This document shows, one piece after another, positions 26,212-34,679 of a DNA stretch of 64,000 nucleotides (position 1 is the first letter of the stretch; every line of letters starts with the position of its first letter). The translations under genes and the position numbers were made by a program. The notes under the pieces were generated by a model. That model ran no database searches and was not told the DNA's origin. It saw nothing but the letters and a program-made list of their open reading frames with translations. Source of the DNA: Halioxenophilus sp033283405 (GTDB lineage: Bacteria; Pseudomonadota; Gammaproteobacteria; Pseudomonadales; Cellvibrionaceae); assembly GCF_033283405.1 (NCBI RefSeq), contig NZ_JAWMQR010000002.1, positions 620,001 to 684,000 of the forward strand, given 5' to 3'.

Positions 26212-27291
26212 TTAACCATTCATTCGGTTGCGAATGTTGGTGACTACTGTGTAGCGCTTGCGCAAACGGCCATCGCCCCCATAGGTAATGCCGTTCAAGG
26301 TGTAGGTGGCGGCAGCATCGTCAAAGCCGGTATCTTCACTGGAGACAGTCAAGGTAATGCGTACCGCCAGAATATTTTCCATATCGGTAACGGTACTGGC
26401 ATCGTGATACTGGTCAACAACATTGTCACCGTTCTTATCTTCACCATAGAGCACCTCCATGTTATCGACATTAGGCACCATCTCTATAGTGCCTGTCTCG
26501 GTCGAGAGGTAGAGCGAAGTCCGGCCGTTGAAACCGGTACCGACAAAGTAGGTTTTGGCCTGCAGCATCATGATCAATGCATCGCCGGTATAGATACGAG
26601 ACAAATTCTGATCGCCATTACCGACCGTGGTGACGATACCCGTGTTGTGTGAAACCTGACCGGAGGTATCGGGGTTAGAGTTGCTCACCTCAAAAATATC
26701 GCCACCGGAACAGTCGGTCACCAGCAAAATATCGCCCTGGGCAATAGCGTTACCGGTACTAATGTGCAGGGCGGCTGAGTTGGTATTCATGTAGGGTTCC
26801 ACCACCTGAATACTGTTATTGCCACCGGCACCAATCAGCGTTAACACGTCGGAGCCGGCCAACACATCAATACCACCGATGGTAGTGCCGGCCGCAACAT
26901 TATTTTCGCCATCCAGGCCACCCTGACTGAAAGAGTCAACAATACTGGCGGCGGCAGTTGCATAGTTGGCGTTGGTGGTATCCAGGTTGTTTTCAATAAC
27001 CCCGGGATCATTATTCGACAGACAACCCCAGTAGTCCGCCATACGGATATCGCGCGACAAAAACTCAAGGGCGAAACGGCCACTCTCCTGGATACGGGAA
27101 TAGGAGCGCTGCATCTTGTCACCCAGTAAACTGCTGGAGAAGGATTGGGTAATCGATAACAGCAATAGGGCCCCCAGTAAAATGGAGACCATCAATTCGA
27201 TAATGGTGAAGCCTGCTTGTCGTCGGCTATCGCCGATACCCGTCTGGGCAGACGGTAGAAGTGAGTTGGTGGATTCAGTATCAAACGCCAT
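26212..27291 (-). CDS. pilW: Type IV pilus minor pilin PilW
   Basis: A 359-residue prepilin with a 27-residue leader ending RRQAG, then FTIIELMVSILLGALLLLSI, with Glu at +5 of the mature protein. The block RFALEFLSRDIRMADYWGC is typical of PilW. The C-terminal domain is large and beta-rich and ends RKRYTVVTNIRNRMNG. It is the third gene of the minor pilin operon. PilW is a core part of the initiating complex that connects PilY1 and PilX to the pilus. Confidence 0.9.
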   Translation of the reverse strand: MAFDTESTNSLLPSAQTGIGDSRRQAGFTIIELMVSILLGALLLLSITQSFSSSLLGDKMQRSYSRIQESGRFALEFLSRDIRMADYWGCLSNNDPGVIENNLDTTNANYATAAASIVDSFSQGGLDGENNVAAGTTIGGIDVLAGSDVLTLIGAGGNNSIQVVEPYMNTNSAALHISTGNAIAQGDILLVTDCSGGDIFEVSNSNPDTSGQVSHNTGIVTTVGNGDQNLSRIYTGDALIMMLQAKTYFVGTGFNGRTSLYLSTETGTIEMVPNVDNMEVLYGEDKNGDNVVDQYHDASTVTDMENILAVRITLTVSSEDTGFDDAAATYTLNGITYGGDGRLRKRYTVVTNIRNRMNG

Positions 27292-27340
27292 GATTGTGCT
27301 GCTCGCGAAGCTGCCGATGAGTGGGCTTACTCACCAGTGA

Positions 27341-27808
27341 TTAAATTCGTACCGTTAAAGTGACATTCTCCGAAGAGGAGAGGTCACCAAAAGTCTCGCG
27401 CTCAATCCATTGAACTGTAATGGTAAATTTGTTCGACACGCCAACCGCTGCAGTAATCGAACCATTACCCGAAGGTAATTGCTGAGCCAGATTGCTCTTC
27501 CATTCAGCTACATCCAGCTTATATAAGTCTCCCGCCGCCACGTCACCGGTGGGTGCCGTGTAGTTGGTGGCCATGGTGATGGCATCGTAATGACCGGCAT
27601 CGACACCGTGCGGATTGGCACGCAGCCGTTCGGCCATCTCGTAGGCCATGATATTGGCCTGATAACGGGCCTGGGAGTTGTTGCCACTTTTTAACGAGTT
27701 CAATTGCAAGCTCATTGCCCCCAACACCCCCACGGTTACCAACACCAAGGTCACCAAAATTTCAATCATGGTTACCCCGGCCTGGCTGTTTATTTCACGT
27801 GATCGCAT
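27341..27808 (-). CDS. pilV: Type IV pilus minor pilin PilV
   Basis: A 155-residue prepilin. The ATG at 27808 has GGAG eight bases upstream; a GTG two codons earlier lies too near that site. The leader ends SQAG and the mature protein begins VTMIEILVTLVLV, with Val rather than Phe at +1 and Glu at +5. The MAYEMAERLRANP block is characteristic of PilV. It lies 94 bases after fimU and 49 bases before pilW. Confidence 0.9.
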   Translation of the reverse strand: MRSREINSQAGVTMIEILVTLVLVTVGVLGAMSLQLNSLKSGNNSQARYQANIMAYEMAERLRANPHGVDAGHYDAITMATNYTAPTGDVAAGDLYKLDVAEWKSNLAQQLPSGNGSITAAVGVSNKFTITVQWIERETFGDLSSSENVTLTVRI

Positions 27809-27895
27809 CTGCACAACTCCGCCTACTCTATATCTGCTTAATTTGCTTACTCAAAATCCTTTTATGAAATATCCCTTAACGGGTAAACACCCAAC

Positions 27896-27913
27896 CCTGC
27901 AGCTAGCTGCAGG
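27896..27913. repeat. 18-bp perfect palindrome over the fimU stop
   Basis: CCTGCAGCTAGCTGCAGG spans the fimU stop codon. In RNA it can form a short GC hairpin between fimU and pilV. It has no U-tract, so it may act in mRNA stability or partial attenuation. Confidence 0.6.
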
Positions 27914-28391
27914 TCATCGTCCGGTGATCGATAATGCCTGAAACCAGAATGGTGATTTGCCGGCCGGTTTCACCGCTGCGGTTATCGCACACCTCTATGG
28001 TTTCCGAACTCGCCAACAAGGTACTGCCATCGGAGGTAAAGGTGATCGAAATAATACCGCCACCACCGTCGGCGGTAATGGTATCGTGCACCGGGGGCAT
28101 GATGAGCAGATCAGTACCCGCCACCGCTACACTGGCACCTTCGCCCCACTCATTGCCACCAGCACCATTGACCGTGGTCACCACCACGTTGGCACCACGG
28201 CGAACGGCTTCGGCCCGGGCAAAGCTCAAGGTATTGACCAGATCATTGGCACCGGCAGAGAGGCGACTGTTTTTGGTGAGAGCAACCATGTTGGGCACTC
28301 CGACGGTAAGCAGAATACTCATAATCGAGATCACGATGAGTAGCTCGATAAGCGTAAAACCGCGCTGTTCATTAATTCGCCAACTGCTCAT
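27903..28391 (-). CDS. fimU: GspH/FimT family minor pilin (FimU)
   Basis: A 162-residue prepilin with an 11-residue leader ending EQRG, then FTLIELLIVISIMSILLTVGVPNM, with Glu at +5. The block LVNTLSFARAEAVRRGANVVV is the GspH/FimT signature. It is the first gene of the operon fimU-pilV-pilW-pilX-pilY1, the standard gammaproteobacterial order. FimU is the symbol by position; FimT is possible. The usual last gene, pilE, is absent from this locus. Upstream of it is a long gene-free stretch. Confidence 0.87.
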   Translation of the reverse strand: MSSWRINEQRGFTLIELLIVISIMSILLTVGVPNMVALTKNSRLSAGANDLVNTLSFARAEAVRRGANVVVTTVNGAGGNEWGEGASVAVAGTDLLIMPPVHDTITADGGGGIISITFTSDGSTLLASSETIEVCDNRSGETGRQITILVSGIIDHRTMTCS

Positions 28392-29399
28392 TTTCCTAGT
28401 TACCTACCGCGCCGCTAACAAGTTATAAAAATAAATACTTAGAAGTTAAAGGCATATCAGCCAAAAACGGGTTCAAGCTTTGTTCATGACAGTTATTGTA
28501 GGCGAGTGAAAAAGTAAGGAAAGCGTCAACAGCCAGTGGTTGGATAATCGGTACAGAATAGAAACCGGTCGGTGACTGGGTTACCCACCAGGTGCAGTTC
28601 CCCCCAAATAAATGCGCACTGGATCACACTCTGCTCCTGCACTCACCTCATGCAATGATCGCTATCGGTTTTACAGCGTCCGAGCTATAAAAAATAAGCC
28701 GAAATAAAAAACAGAAAATCAATTGCTTTTTCATCGAAGCGCGACTGAAATCAAACGAAAAGTGAGCGCAAGCGTTTAATCCTGCAACTGATGCAGCGAC
28801 AAAATTGGTCATATTCTGACAAACAGCCATTGGTCAAGAACCTTAACAACTGCCAAATCGCCTGGCATATCCCTGCAAAATACAGCGATTAATTGATGTC
28901 GTCATACTGAATTAAATTACGATTTCAGATTACCGTTGATATTAAAATTTACGCCACCTGTATCCGCTGCGCGGCGATTGCAACCTCAATCCCAACTTAT
29001 CCCACCAGCAACCCAATGCACCAAGGTAGGCAACCTCGACCAACGTCCGATTGACGACTAAACCGATAAGCGCGTGCCACACCGCCCCTGTAAGCAGAGG
29101 TCAGACGGTAGAGTGGCTTAGCTGAGCTGGATAACCACTTAGGGGCCTTATCGGCCGAAGCTAGTATATGAGGAGCATTGCCTGAAATTGGCTGCGCACT
29201 GGCCAAACAGGCACAATCCGTACGCCCGCTGCGGGTAGCGACCATTTGTGATAGAGTGCACAACTCGGCCAACCACTTCCCCAGGATGGGATGCACAGGA
29301 AGATCGACGAGAGAGGAAGGGATAGTCCGCCAGCGGCTCGTTAAACCCTTCATGACCGATAGCCAATAACGATAATGTAACCGCTGCGAGGGCCGTATT
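28392..29399. other. One-kilobase region without a secure gene
   Basis: It separates the pilin operon and the lipoprotein gene, which diverge, and so holds both promoters. A 159-codon minus-strand frame (28997-29476) mostly overlaps the lipoprotein start and has a composition unlike its neighbours. A 60-codon frame at 28648-28830 is also unconvincing. No tRNA, terminator or repeat was recognised. Confidence 0.45.
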
Positions 29400-30563
29400 T
29401 TGCGCACACTACTCCTATTCATTGGCTGCTGGCTATTAGCTGCCTGCTCCACCACCAATGAAATCGTCCTGGCCAACTACGCTACCGACCTGGAACAGAA
29501 GTACCCACCGGTCAGCCTCTTTCTGAAGCAACCCAGCGAAGAGCTCAATAAAGATTGTGCGGCCTACGATAAGTTACCGTTGATGCGCGAGTGCAAAGTA
29601 AACCCCATCCCGTTACAACAACTGGTGGATGAAGCGCAAGCCTCGGGGCTCTTTGAAGAGACCTACTACACCAACAGCAATGCCGACTACCAGCTCTCAA
29701 TAACCACCACCTACTATCTGGGCGGCAAGGTCAGCGAACTGGGCAACGCTATCCTCTCCGGGCTGACCCTTATGACGCTGCCGATGAAGAAGCAGATTCT
29801 GATCAAAACCGACAGCCTGCTCACTTGGCGCGGGATACCAATTGCTCACCTGCAACAAGAAATTCCCTACACTTCACGCACCTCGCTCACCAGCAGCAGC
29901 GACGACCCCTACCGGAATCCAGCCAAGAGCGTCATCTCACACATCTTGAACGAGCTGCAAGGCCAGCAATCTTTTTCCGAAGAGGTATTGGTCAGCAAGT
30001 TGAACTCCACCAACTATCGGCAAGACCTGCACCTGCCCGACGAATTGGTTGATTTTATTTTTGATTCACAAACACAATTTCGTCACCCCTTTTGGGGAAC
30101 GCAGCTGCGCTACGTACACAACCAGTTTGCCTTTGATTACGTCGATATTTTTATCTATCCCGTGCGGGACTGGCGCTGGGACAACACCACAGAGCAACTG
30201 GCGGCCGAGTCACAGCGCGTACGTAAAGATATTGAATTTTATGCCGACCGGGATCACTTTAATCAGCTGCAATTCAACAACGAACGCACGCTTAATCTAG
30301 GCAGTGGCAGTCAGGCAAGACCGGTAGCAGCCTTTGATGGCATTCTCACCAACAGCGCCGGCGAACGCCTGCTGACCCACACCTACCTCTTTATCAAGGA
30401 GGATAAATTCGTCAAGCTGCGGGCAACCTTCAACATCACCGACAACGACACCACCCCGGCATTGGATGGTGTGGTTGCACAACTGATTAATGAAGGCGTG
30501 GTACCCAAAGAGTCGCTGTTTATGTCAGAATTGCGCAACAAGTGGCGAGCAGATGCACGCTAA
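29400..30563 (+). CDS. Lipoprotein of unknown function
   Basis: A 387-residue protein starting at a TTG, with GAGG eight bases upstream. The signal is short and ends in the lipobox LAAC (Cys16). The body shows YLGGKVSELGNAILSGLTLMTLP near residue 110, a possible membrane-touching or amphipathic segment, and SSSDDPYRNPAKSVISHIL. I recognise no family. It is probably anchored in the outer membrane facing the periplasm. It stands alone between the pilin operon and the LLM oxidoreductase gene, with which it converges. Confidence 0.75.
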   Translation: MRTLLLFIGCWLLAACSTTNEIVLANYATDLEQKYPPVSLFLKQPSEELNKDCAAYDKLPLMRECKVNPIPLQQLVDEAQASGLFEETYYTNSNADYQLSITTTYYLGGKVSELGNAILSGLTLMTLPMKKQILIKTDSLLTWRGIPIAHLQQEIPYTSRTSLTSSSDDPYRNPAKSVISHILNELQGQQSFSEEVLVSKLNSTNYRQDLHLPDELVDFIFDSQTQFRHPFWGTQLRYVHNQFAFDYVDIFIYPVRDWRWDNTTEQLAAESQRVRKDIEFYADRDHFNQLQFNNERTLNLGSGSQARPVAAFDGILTNSAGERLLTHTYLFIKEDKFVKLRATFNITDNDTTPALDGVVAQLINEGVVPKESLFMSELRNKWRADAR

Positions 30564-30618
30564 GCGATCGCGATACGAGCCAAAGTAGGGCCAGAAGGTA
30601 AACGATAAGCGCCGCCCC

Positions 30619-31539
30619 TCACTTCACCGCCGGCATAATCTCTTCCGCAAGCCATTGGCTGTAGTCGTAATAGGCCTCGATATTAACCAGTGCCGGAATT
30701 GGTACCGAACTCCAGGTAACCCCCTGCTCCTTTAGCCAACTTAATCGATCGATTATCGCCTGCTTGGTCATTCCCGGCCGGGCCTTGGGGTCACTCTGTG
30801 GTACGTGGCCTTCGCCCACGCGACTGGTGGCAAAGCCATAAAAAATGTCGGTGAGCTGGCCGTTGTAGTCGGGCTGCGACTTTATAAACTCGATCTTTTC
30901 CGCTATCTGTTCCGGCTTCGTCAAAAATGGCCACCAGCCACTGGCATAACGTGCGGTGCGCTTTAATACCGCCTCTGCATCACCACCAAACCAGATGGGG
31001 AGATGTGGCTTTTGCACGCACTTGGGTTCAAAGGCCAAATCTTTAAAGGAGACAAATTCACCATCAAATTGCGGGCTCGCCTGCGTCCACAAGGCGATAA
31101 TCGCCTGAATATACTCCTCCGCCATACGGCCGCGCTTATGAAAATCCACACCCAGTGCGGCAAATTCATCCTCGAGCCAGCCAACCGCAAAGGTGACCGT
31201 AACTCGGCCACTGGCCAACCAATCCATGGTCGACAACGCCTTGGCGGTAATGATGGGGTGCTGCACCGGCAGAATAGAGATGCAACTGTTAACCCGCATG
31301 GTTTGCGTGGCCCCGGCAAAATAGGCCATGGCAGTAAAGGCTGAAAAATAGTGGGGGCCGGAGAGCTCCACATGTTTTTGTGGAATGGCGTGGTGTTCCG
31401 GCACCGCCACCATCTCAAAACCTAACTTCTCCGCCCATTGAATTAATTTGGTCTGCTCCGCCCCGGTAACCATCGCCTCCCAGGGCTGGCTGGTAGCCTT
31501 TAAGCGCATAAGATGCGGCATGGCAAAGCCCAGTTTCAT
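30619..31539 (-). CDS. LLM-class flavin-dependent oxidoreductase
   Basis: A 306-residue TIM-barrel enzyme of the luciferase-like monooxygenase class. The F420-dependent TIGR03619-like branch is suggested by the start MKLGFAMPHLM, the blocks VAVPEHHAIP and GRVTVTFAVGWLEDEFAALGV, and HLPIWFGGDAEAVLKRTARY. Such enzymes use FMN or F420 to oxidise or reduce small substrates. ATG start with GAGG seven bases upstream. It is the last of four co-directional genes that begin with the sulfotransferase and lie opposite an IclR regulator. I infer a role in a catabolic path; cofactor choice is open. Confidence 0.87.
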   Translation of the reverse strand: MKLGFAMPHLMRLKATSQPWEAMVTGAEQTKLIQWAEKLGFEMVAVPEHHAIPQKHVELSGPHYFSAFTAMAYFAGATQTMRVNSCISILPVQHPIITAKALSTMDWLASGRVTVTFAVGWLEDEFAALGVDFHKRGRMAEEYIQAIIALWTQASPQFDGEFVSFKDLAFEPKCVQKPHLPIWFGGDAEAVLKRTARYASGWWPFLTKPEQIAEKIEFIKSQPDYNGQLTDIFYGFATSRVGEGHVPQSDPKARPGMTKQAIIDRLSWLKEQGVTWSSVPIPALVNIEAYYDYSQWLAEEIMPAVK

Positions 31540-31590
31540 ACACCCACCTCAATTAAATTATTATTTTCAATCGGAAGTGCTCAGAAGTGT

Positions 31591-32388
31591 TTATACCAAG
31601 CCCGCCAGCGCAATCTGTGCTTTGCTGGCTTCTGCAATTTTTTTCAGTCGCGCAGCCGCCGGCTCGGTGAAGGGCTGCGGCACCTCCATTTCAATGGGCG
31701 TCCCTTTCGGCAGTGACTGCAAAAACTCAACCACAGGAAAAACGCCAGCACCCGGCGCCAGGCGATGACTACCCGCCTCCTCGCCGTAGTTGCTATTGGC
31801 ACTGCCGTCGGCGCTGTCACAAATTTGTACGTAATGGATAAGCGCCTTTGGTACAGCGGCCAGGTCCTGGGGAGTGTTGCCCGCGCGAATCAGATGCAAC
31901 AGATCCACACCCAGCCCCAAATTGGGTTGCGCCAAGGATTCAACCAGTGCCGTCACCTCCTGCAGGTTGTTCCACTTGGGACTCAATGCCAAAAACTCTA
32001 AATTAACACGCAAACCATATTCACTGGCCATTGCACACAGCTCGGTAATATTGTGGCGCACCCGCTCATCGTCGGTGTCGTAGATCAGGGCGGTTACCCC
32101 TTTGGCGTTGAGCGCAGCACCCAGCTCCAACGCCGGACGAAATTCGGCAACCACGGTTTTAGGGGTGAGCATTAGGCACTCAACATTGAGAATCGACAGG
32201 CCGGTCTCCTGCAGCTTGGCTTGCACGCCGGCTAAATTATTAACCGTCACCAGGGGCAGAGCTGTATTCCCCCCCGGCGGCACCACCAACACGGAGGCCG
32301 CCTGGCAGCCATTGGCAGCGGCCAGGCCGAGATAATCTTCCACACTCACATCCAGAGCCGTAAATTGGCCGATACTTAAAGTAGTCAC
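31591..32388 (-). CDS. Sugar phosphate isomerase/epimerase-like TIM-barrel protein
   Basis: A 265-residue protein of the AP-endonuclease-2/xylose-isomerase-like fold. It starts at a GTG with AAGG eight bases upstream. The likely metal ligands are the Glu in VNLEFLAL, the Asp and His in GVDLLHLIRAG, the Asp in YVQICDSADG, and the Glu in IEMEVPQPF near the C-terminus. Members isomerise sugars or act on cyclic and aromatic acids (for example dehydroshikimate dehydratases). It lies between the SDR and LLM genes in the IclR-linked cluster, with 124 and 51 bases to its neighbours. Confidence 0.83.
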   Translation of the reverse strand: MTTLSIGQFTALDVSVEDYLGLAAANGCQAASVLVVPPGGNTALPLVTVNNLAGVQAKLQETGLSILNVECLMLTPKTVVAEFRPALELGAALNAKGVTALIYDTDDERVRHNITELCAMASEYGLRVNLEFLALSPKWNNLQEVTALVESLAQPNLGLGVDLLHLIRAGNTPQDLAAVPKALIHYVQICDSADGSANSNYGEEAGSHRLAPGAGVFPVVEFLQSLPKGTPIEMEVPQPFTEPAAARLKKIAEASKAQIALAGLV

Positions 32389-32512
32389 AGTGTTCGCCTT
32401 TTATTTTTATATCGAAGAGAGAATTAAGTCGCTTTCACCGGTTACCAAGCCGGCCCACACCAGTAGTTTATGCAACAGCAATTTAACAAATCGCGCGCAA
32501 GTGCTCGGCCAA

Positions 32513-33325
32513 TCAGAGCAAACTGCCACCATCCACCGACCACACCTGGCCGGTGACAAAGCTGGCCTTAGTAGAGGCCAAATAGGCCGCCAGGCTGGAG
32601 ATCTCCGCCGGTGTGGCAAAGGGCCTGCCCACCAACGGCTTGCGCTGGCGCATACTTTTATCATAGTCACTCAGCTCAGCCGCCCCCTTGGCAAAAAAAT
32701 TGTTGTCCGGGTGGAAGCGGCTGCCGCGACTGAAATCATCCGGCGACTGGCCTATGGTGGCATAGGGGGCAATGGCATTGACCCGCACGCCGTGCTGGCC
32801 AACCTCCTTCGCCAATACCTTGGTGAAACTGTGCACCGCCCCTTTCATGGCTGAGTAGATAGGCAGCATATAGTCGCCCACCAAGCCGGCGGTGGAACCG
32901 ATATTAATAATCGCACCCGAGCCTCGAGCCACCATACCGGGTAGCACCGCCCGGGTCATGCGCAACACGGTGCCGAAATTGAGATCGATATCCTGTTGCC
33001 AAAGCTCCGGGTCAGAATCGACAAAAAACGATTGCTCGACATTACCCCCAACACCGTTCACCAAAATAGCGACTGGCCCCAGCTGTTCAGCTGCCATTAA
33101 AATTTTCGCCGGCGCCTCAACCTGTAGCAGATCGGCAGCAACGAAGATAGCAGTGCTGGCACCCGCCGTCTTAGCCTCCGCCACCAGCTTTTCACCGGCA
33201 ACTTCATCACGGCCAACGGCAACCAGTTGTACCTCTTCCGCCGCCAACGCCAGCGCGATGCTGCGGCCGATGTTGGCGGTGGCACCGGTAACAATAGCGA
33301 CCTGGCCGCTTAACATTAAATCCAT
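32513..33325 (-). CDS. Short-chain dehydrogenase/reductase
   Basis: A 270-residue classical SDR. TGATANIGRSIA (13-24) is the cofactor-binding glycine motif, NGVGGNVEQ takes the place of NNAG, and GSTAGLVGDY followed by YSAMKGAVHSF gives the Ser and Tyr-x3-Lys of the active site. It begins 12 bases after the sulfotransferase stop, with AGAGAAG five bases before its ATG. The C-terminal block TGQVWSVDGGSLL is typical. An alcohol or ketone step in the same path as its neighbours is likely. Confidence 0.9.
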   Translation of the reverse strand: MDLMLSGQVAIVTGATANIGRSIALALAAEEVQLVAVGRDEVAGEKLVAEAKTAGASTAIFVAADLLQVEAPAKILMAAEQLGPVAILVNGVGGNVEQSFFVDSDPELWQQDIDLNFGTVLRMTRAVLPGMVARGSGAIINIGSTAGLVGDYMLPIYSAMKGAVHSFTKVLAKEVGQHGVRVNAIAPYATIGQSPDDFSRGSRFHPDNNFFAKGAAELSDYDKSMRQRKPLVGRPFATPAEISSLAAYLASTKASFVTGQVWSVDGGSLL

Positions 33326-33337
33326 AACAACTTCTCT

Positions 33338-34483
33338 TTAATTGTTAACGGCGATCGCAAACCGATCACAGTAGTCGGCAAAGCGTTCGCGCACCTTAGC
33401 GGCGGTTAAGCCGTACTCCGCCAAGCTGTACTCGTGCTTGCCAAATTTACCCTTGGGATTATTGGCCAGATAGGCCGTCATCGCCTGCTCTGCGGCTTCG
33501 GTCCAGGGCTCATTAAAATGGTCATAAACCTTTTTAATTTCACCGATAGGATCACGCATCACCGCACTGTAGTGCAGATCATAAATTGAATCCCAACCGT
33601 GCTTGGCCTTGAAGGCTAGGGTCCGCTCAACCATGGAGGCAAAGGTATCCATCATGGTTTCGCCAATGTAACGGAGATCAACCTTATCGCTCATCATGGC
33701 GCGTACGTGTTTAATCAGGCTGCAACAGGAGCCCACCACATCGACGGGATCGCGATGAGTCATCACCAGTTGGGCATCCGGATAAACCTGCGTTAAATCC
33801 TCTAAAAAAAGCGGGTGCCAGGGGTTTTTCAACGTCCAGCGTCCGGGCGCCTGGGCTTGCAACAGTTGCAGCAATTTTTTCTGGTACTGAAAAGCCGGGC
33901 GGTAATCCGCATTTAAAAACCATTGGCGGTAACTCGGCACCTCGGCAATGGCCTCGTAATACTGCGCGCAGAAAGACTGCGACATAGCAAACTGGCACTC
34001 GGTGGGACTATCGGCATCCTCGTAATGAATGGCGGCAATCTGTGGCGCGTATTTGAGGGAGAGCTGGGTCATTTGCTGGCTCTTCTCATAGCGCGGGCCA
34101 CTACTTAACTCAGCCGTTGTTGGCGGCGGCACCGAGTCGAGGGACTCCCAACGCCGGAAGCAGCGCCGGGCGGGATCTTCATTCAACAGATTAATAACCA
34201 AGGTGGTACCGGTACGCGGCAGGCCAAAGACAAACAGTGGCTTTTCAATGGGTGTCTGTAACAGCTGCGGATGCTCGGCCAGATAGGCCTCCACGCGCAG
34301 GCGGTTACTCAGATTGGTAATTAATGTGCCCTGCACACTCTGCCAGCCGCGCTCAGTCAGTGGCGCCTCTCTATTGAGCGAACTGACATACTGATTTAGT
34401 CCTTCCAGTACGGCTGGTTCGAGCTTAGCGGGCAAGCCCGTTTGCTGTTCGGCCGCAGCAATAATTGAGTCTACAGAAATCAT
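33338..34483 (-). CDS. Sulfotransferase family protein
   Basis: A 381-residue PAPS-dependent sulfotransferase. FVFGLPRTGTTLVINLL (residues 84-100) is the 5'-phosphosulfate loop, and MTHRDPVDVVGSC near residue 240 is the 3'-phosphate motif. Such enzymes put sulfate on hydroxyl groups of carbohydrates, lipids or small molecules. It is the first gene of the cluster, transcribed away from the IclR gene, with the palindromic operator about 90 bases upstream of its ATG. A sulfotransferase opening a catabolic operon is unusual; it may activate or mask the substrate. Some members of this branch have no proven activity. Confidence 0.88.
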   Translation of the reverse strand: MISVDSIIAAAEQQTGLPAKLEPAVLEGLNQYVSSLNREAPLTERGWQSVQGTLITNLSNRLRVEAYLAEHPQLLQTPIEKPLFVFGLPRTGTTLVINLLNEDPARRCFRRWESLDSVPPPTTAELSSGPRYEKSQQMTQLSLKYAPQIAAIHYEDADSPTECQFAMSQSFCAQYYEAIAEVPSYRQWFLNADYRPAFQYQKKLLQLLQAQAPGRWTLKNPWHPLFLEDLTQVYPDAQLVMTHRDPVDVVGSCCSLIKHVRAMMSDKVDLRYIGETMMDTFASMVERTLAFKAKHGWDSIYDLHYSAVMRDPIGEIKKVYDHFNEPWTEAAEQAMTAYLANNPKGKFGKHEYSLAEYGLTAAKVRERFADYCDRFAIAVNN

Positions 34484-34572
34484 TTGTCTCTCTACCTAGA
34501 AACCACTGTCTTGAAGAAACCCCTGTCGATCAGGCTGCTGTTGAATTCAACCAATGAGGCGTTTATAGTTTT

Positions 34573-34592
34573 TATTTCCATATATGGAAATA
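34573..34592. promoter_or_regulatory. Likely IclR-family operator
   Basis: TATTTCCATATATGGAAATA is a perfect 20-bp palindrome between the divergent sulfotransferase and IclR starts. Its TTCCA/TGGAA arms resemble known IclR-family sites. A second half-site, TTGGAAAC, follows at 34606-34613. Confidence 0.6.
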
Positions 34593-34679
34593 TGATTATT
34601 AATATTGGAAACATAATTGCGGCCACCCCAGTCCCTGTCAACCGCCTTGTTCCTTAAATCGACACTAAGGCTATAAATC

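Noticed and set aside
28648..28830. 60-codon minus-strand frame in the region upstream of the pilin operon
   Set aside because: AT-driven open frame without ribosome site or recognisable domains.
28997..29476. 159-codon minus-strand frame upstream of the lipoprotein
   Set aside because: It overlaps the start of the lipoprotein gene, has no ribosome site and has a composition rich in Ser, Arg and Leu without motif.
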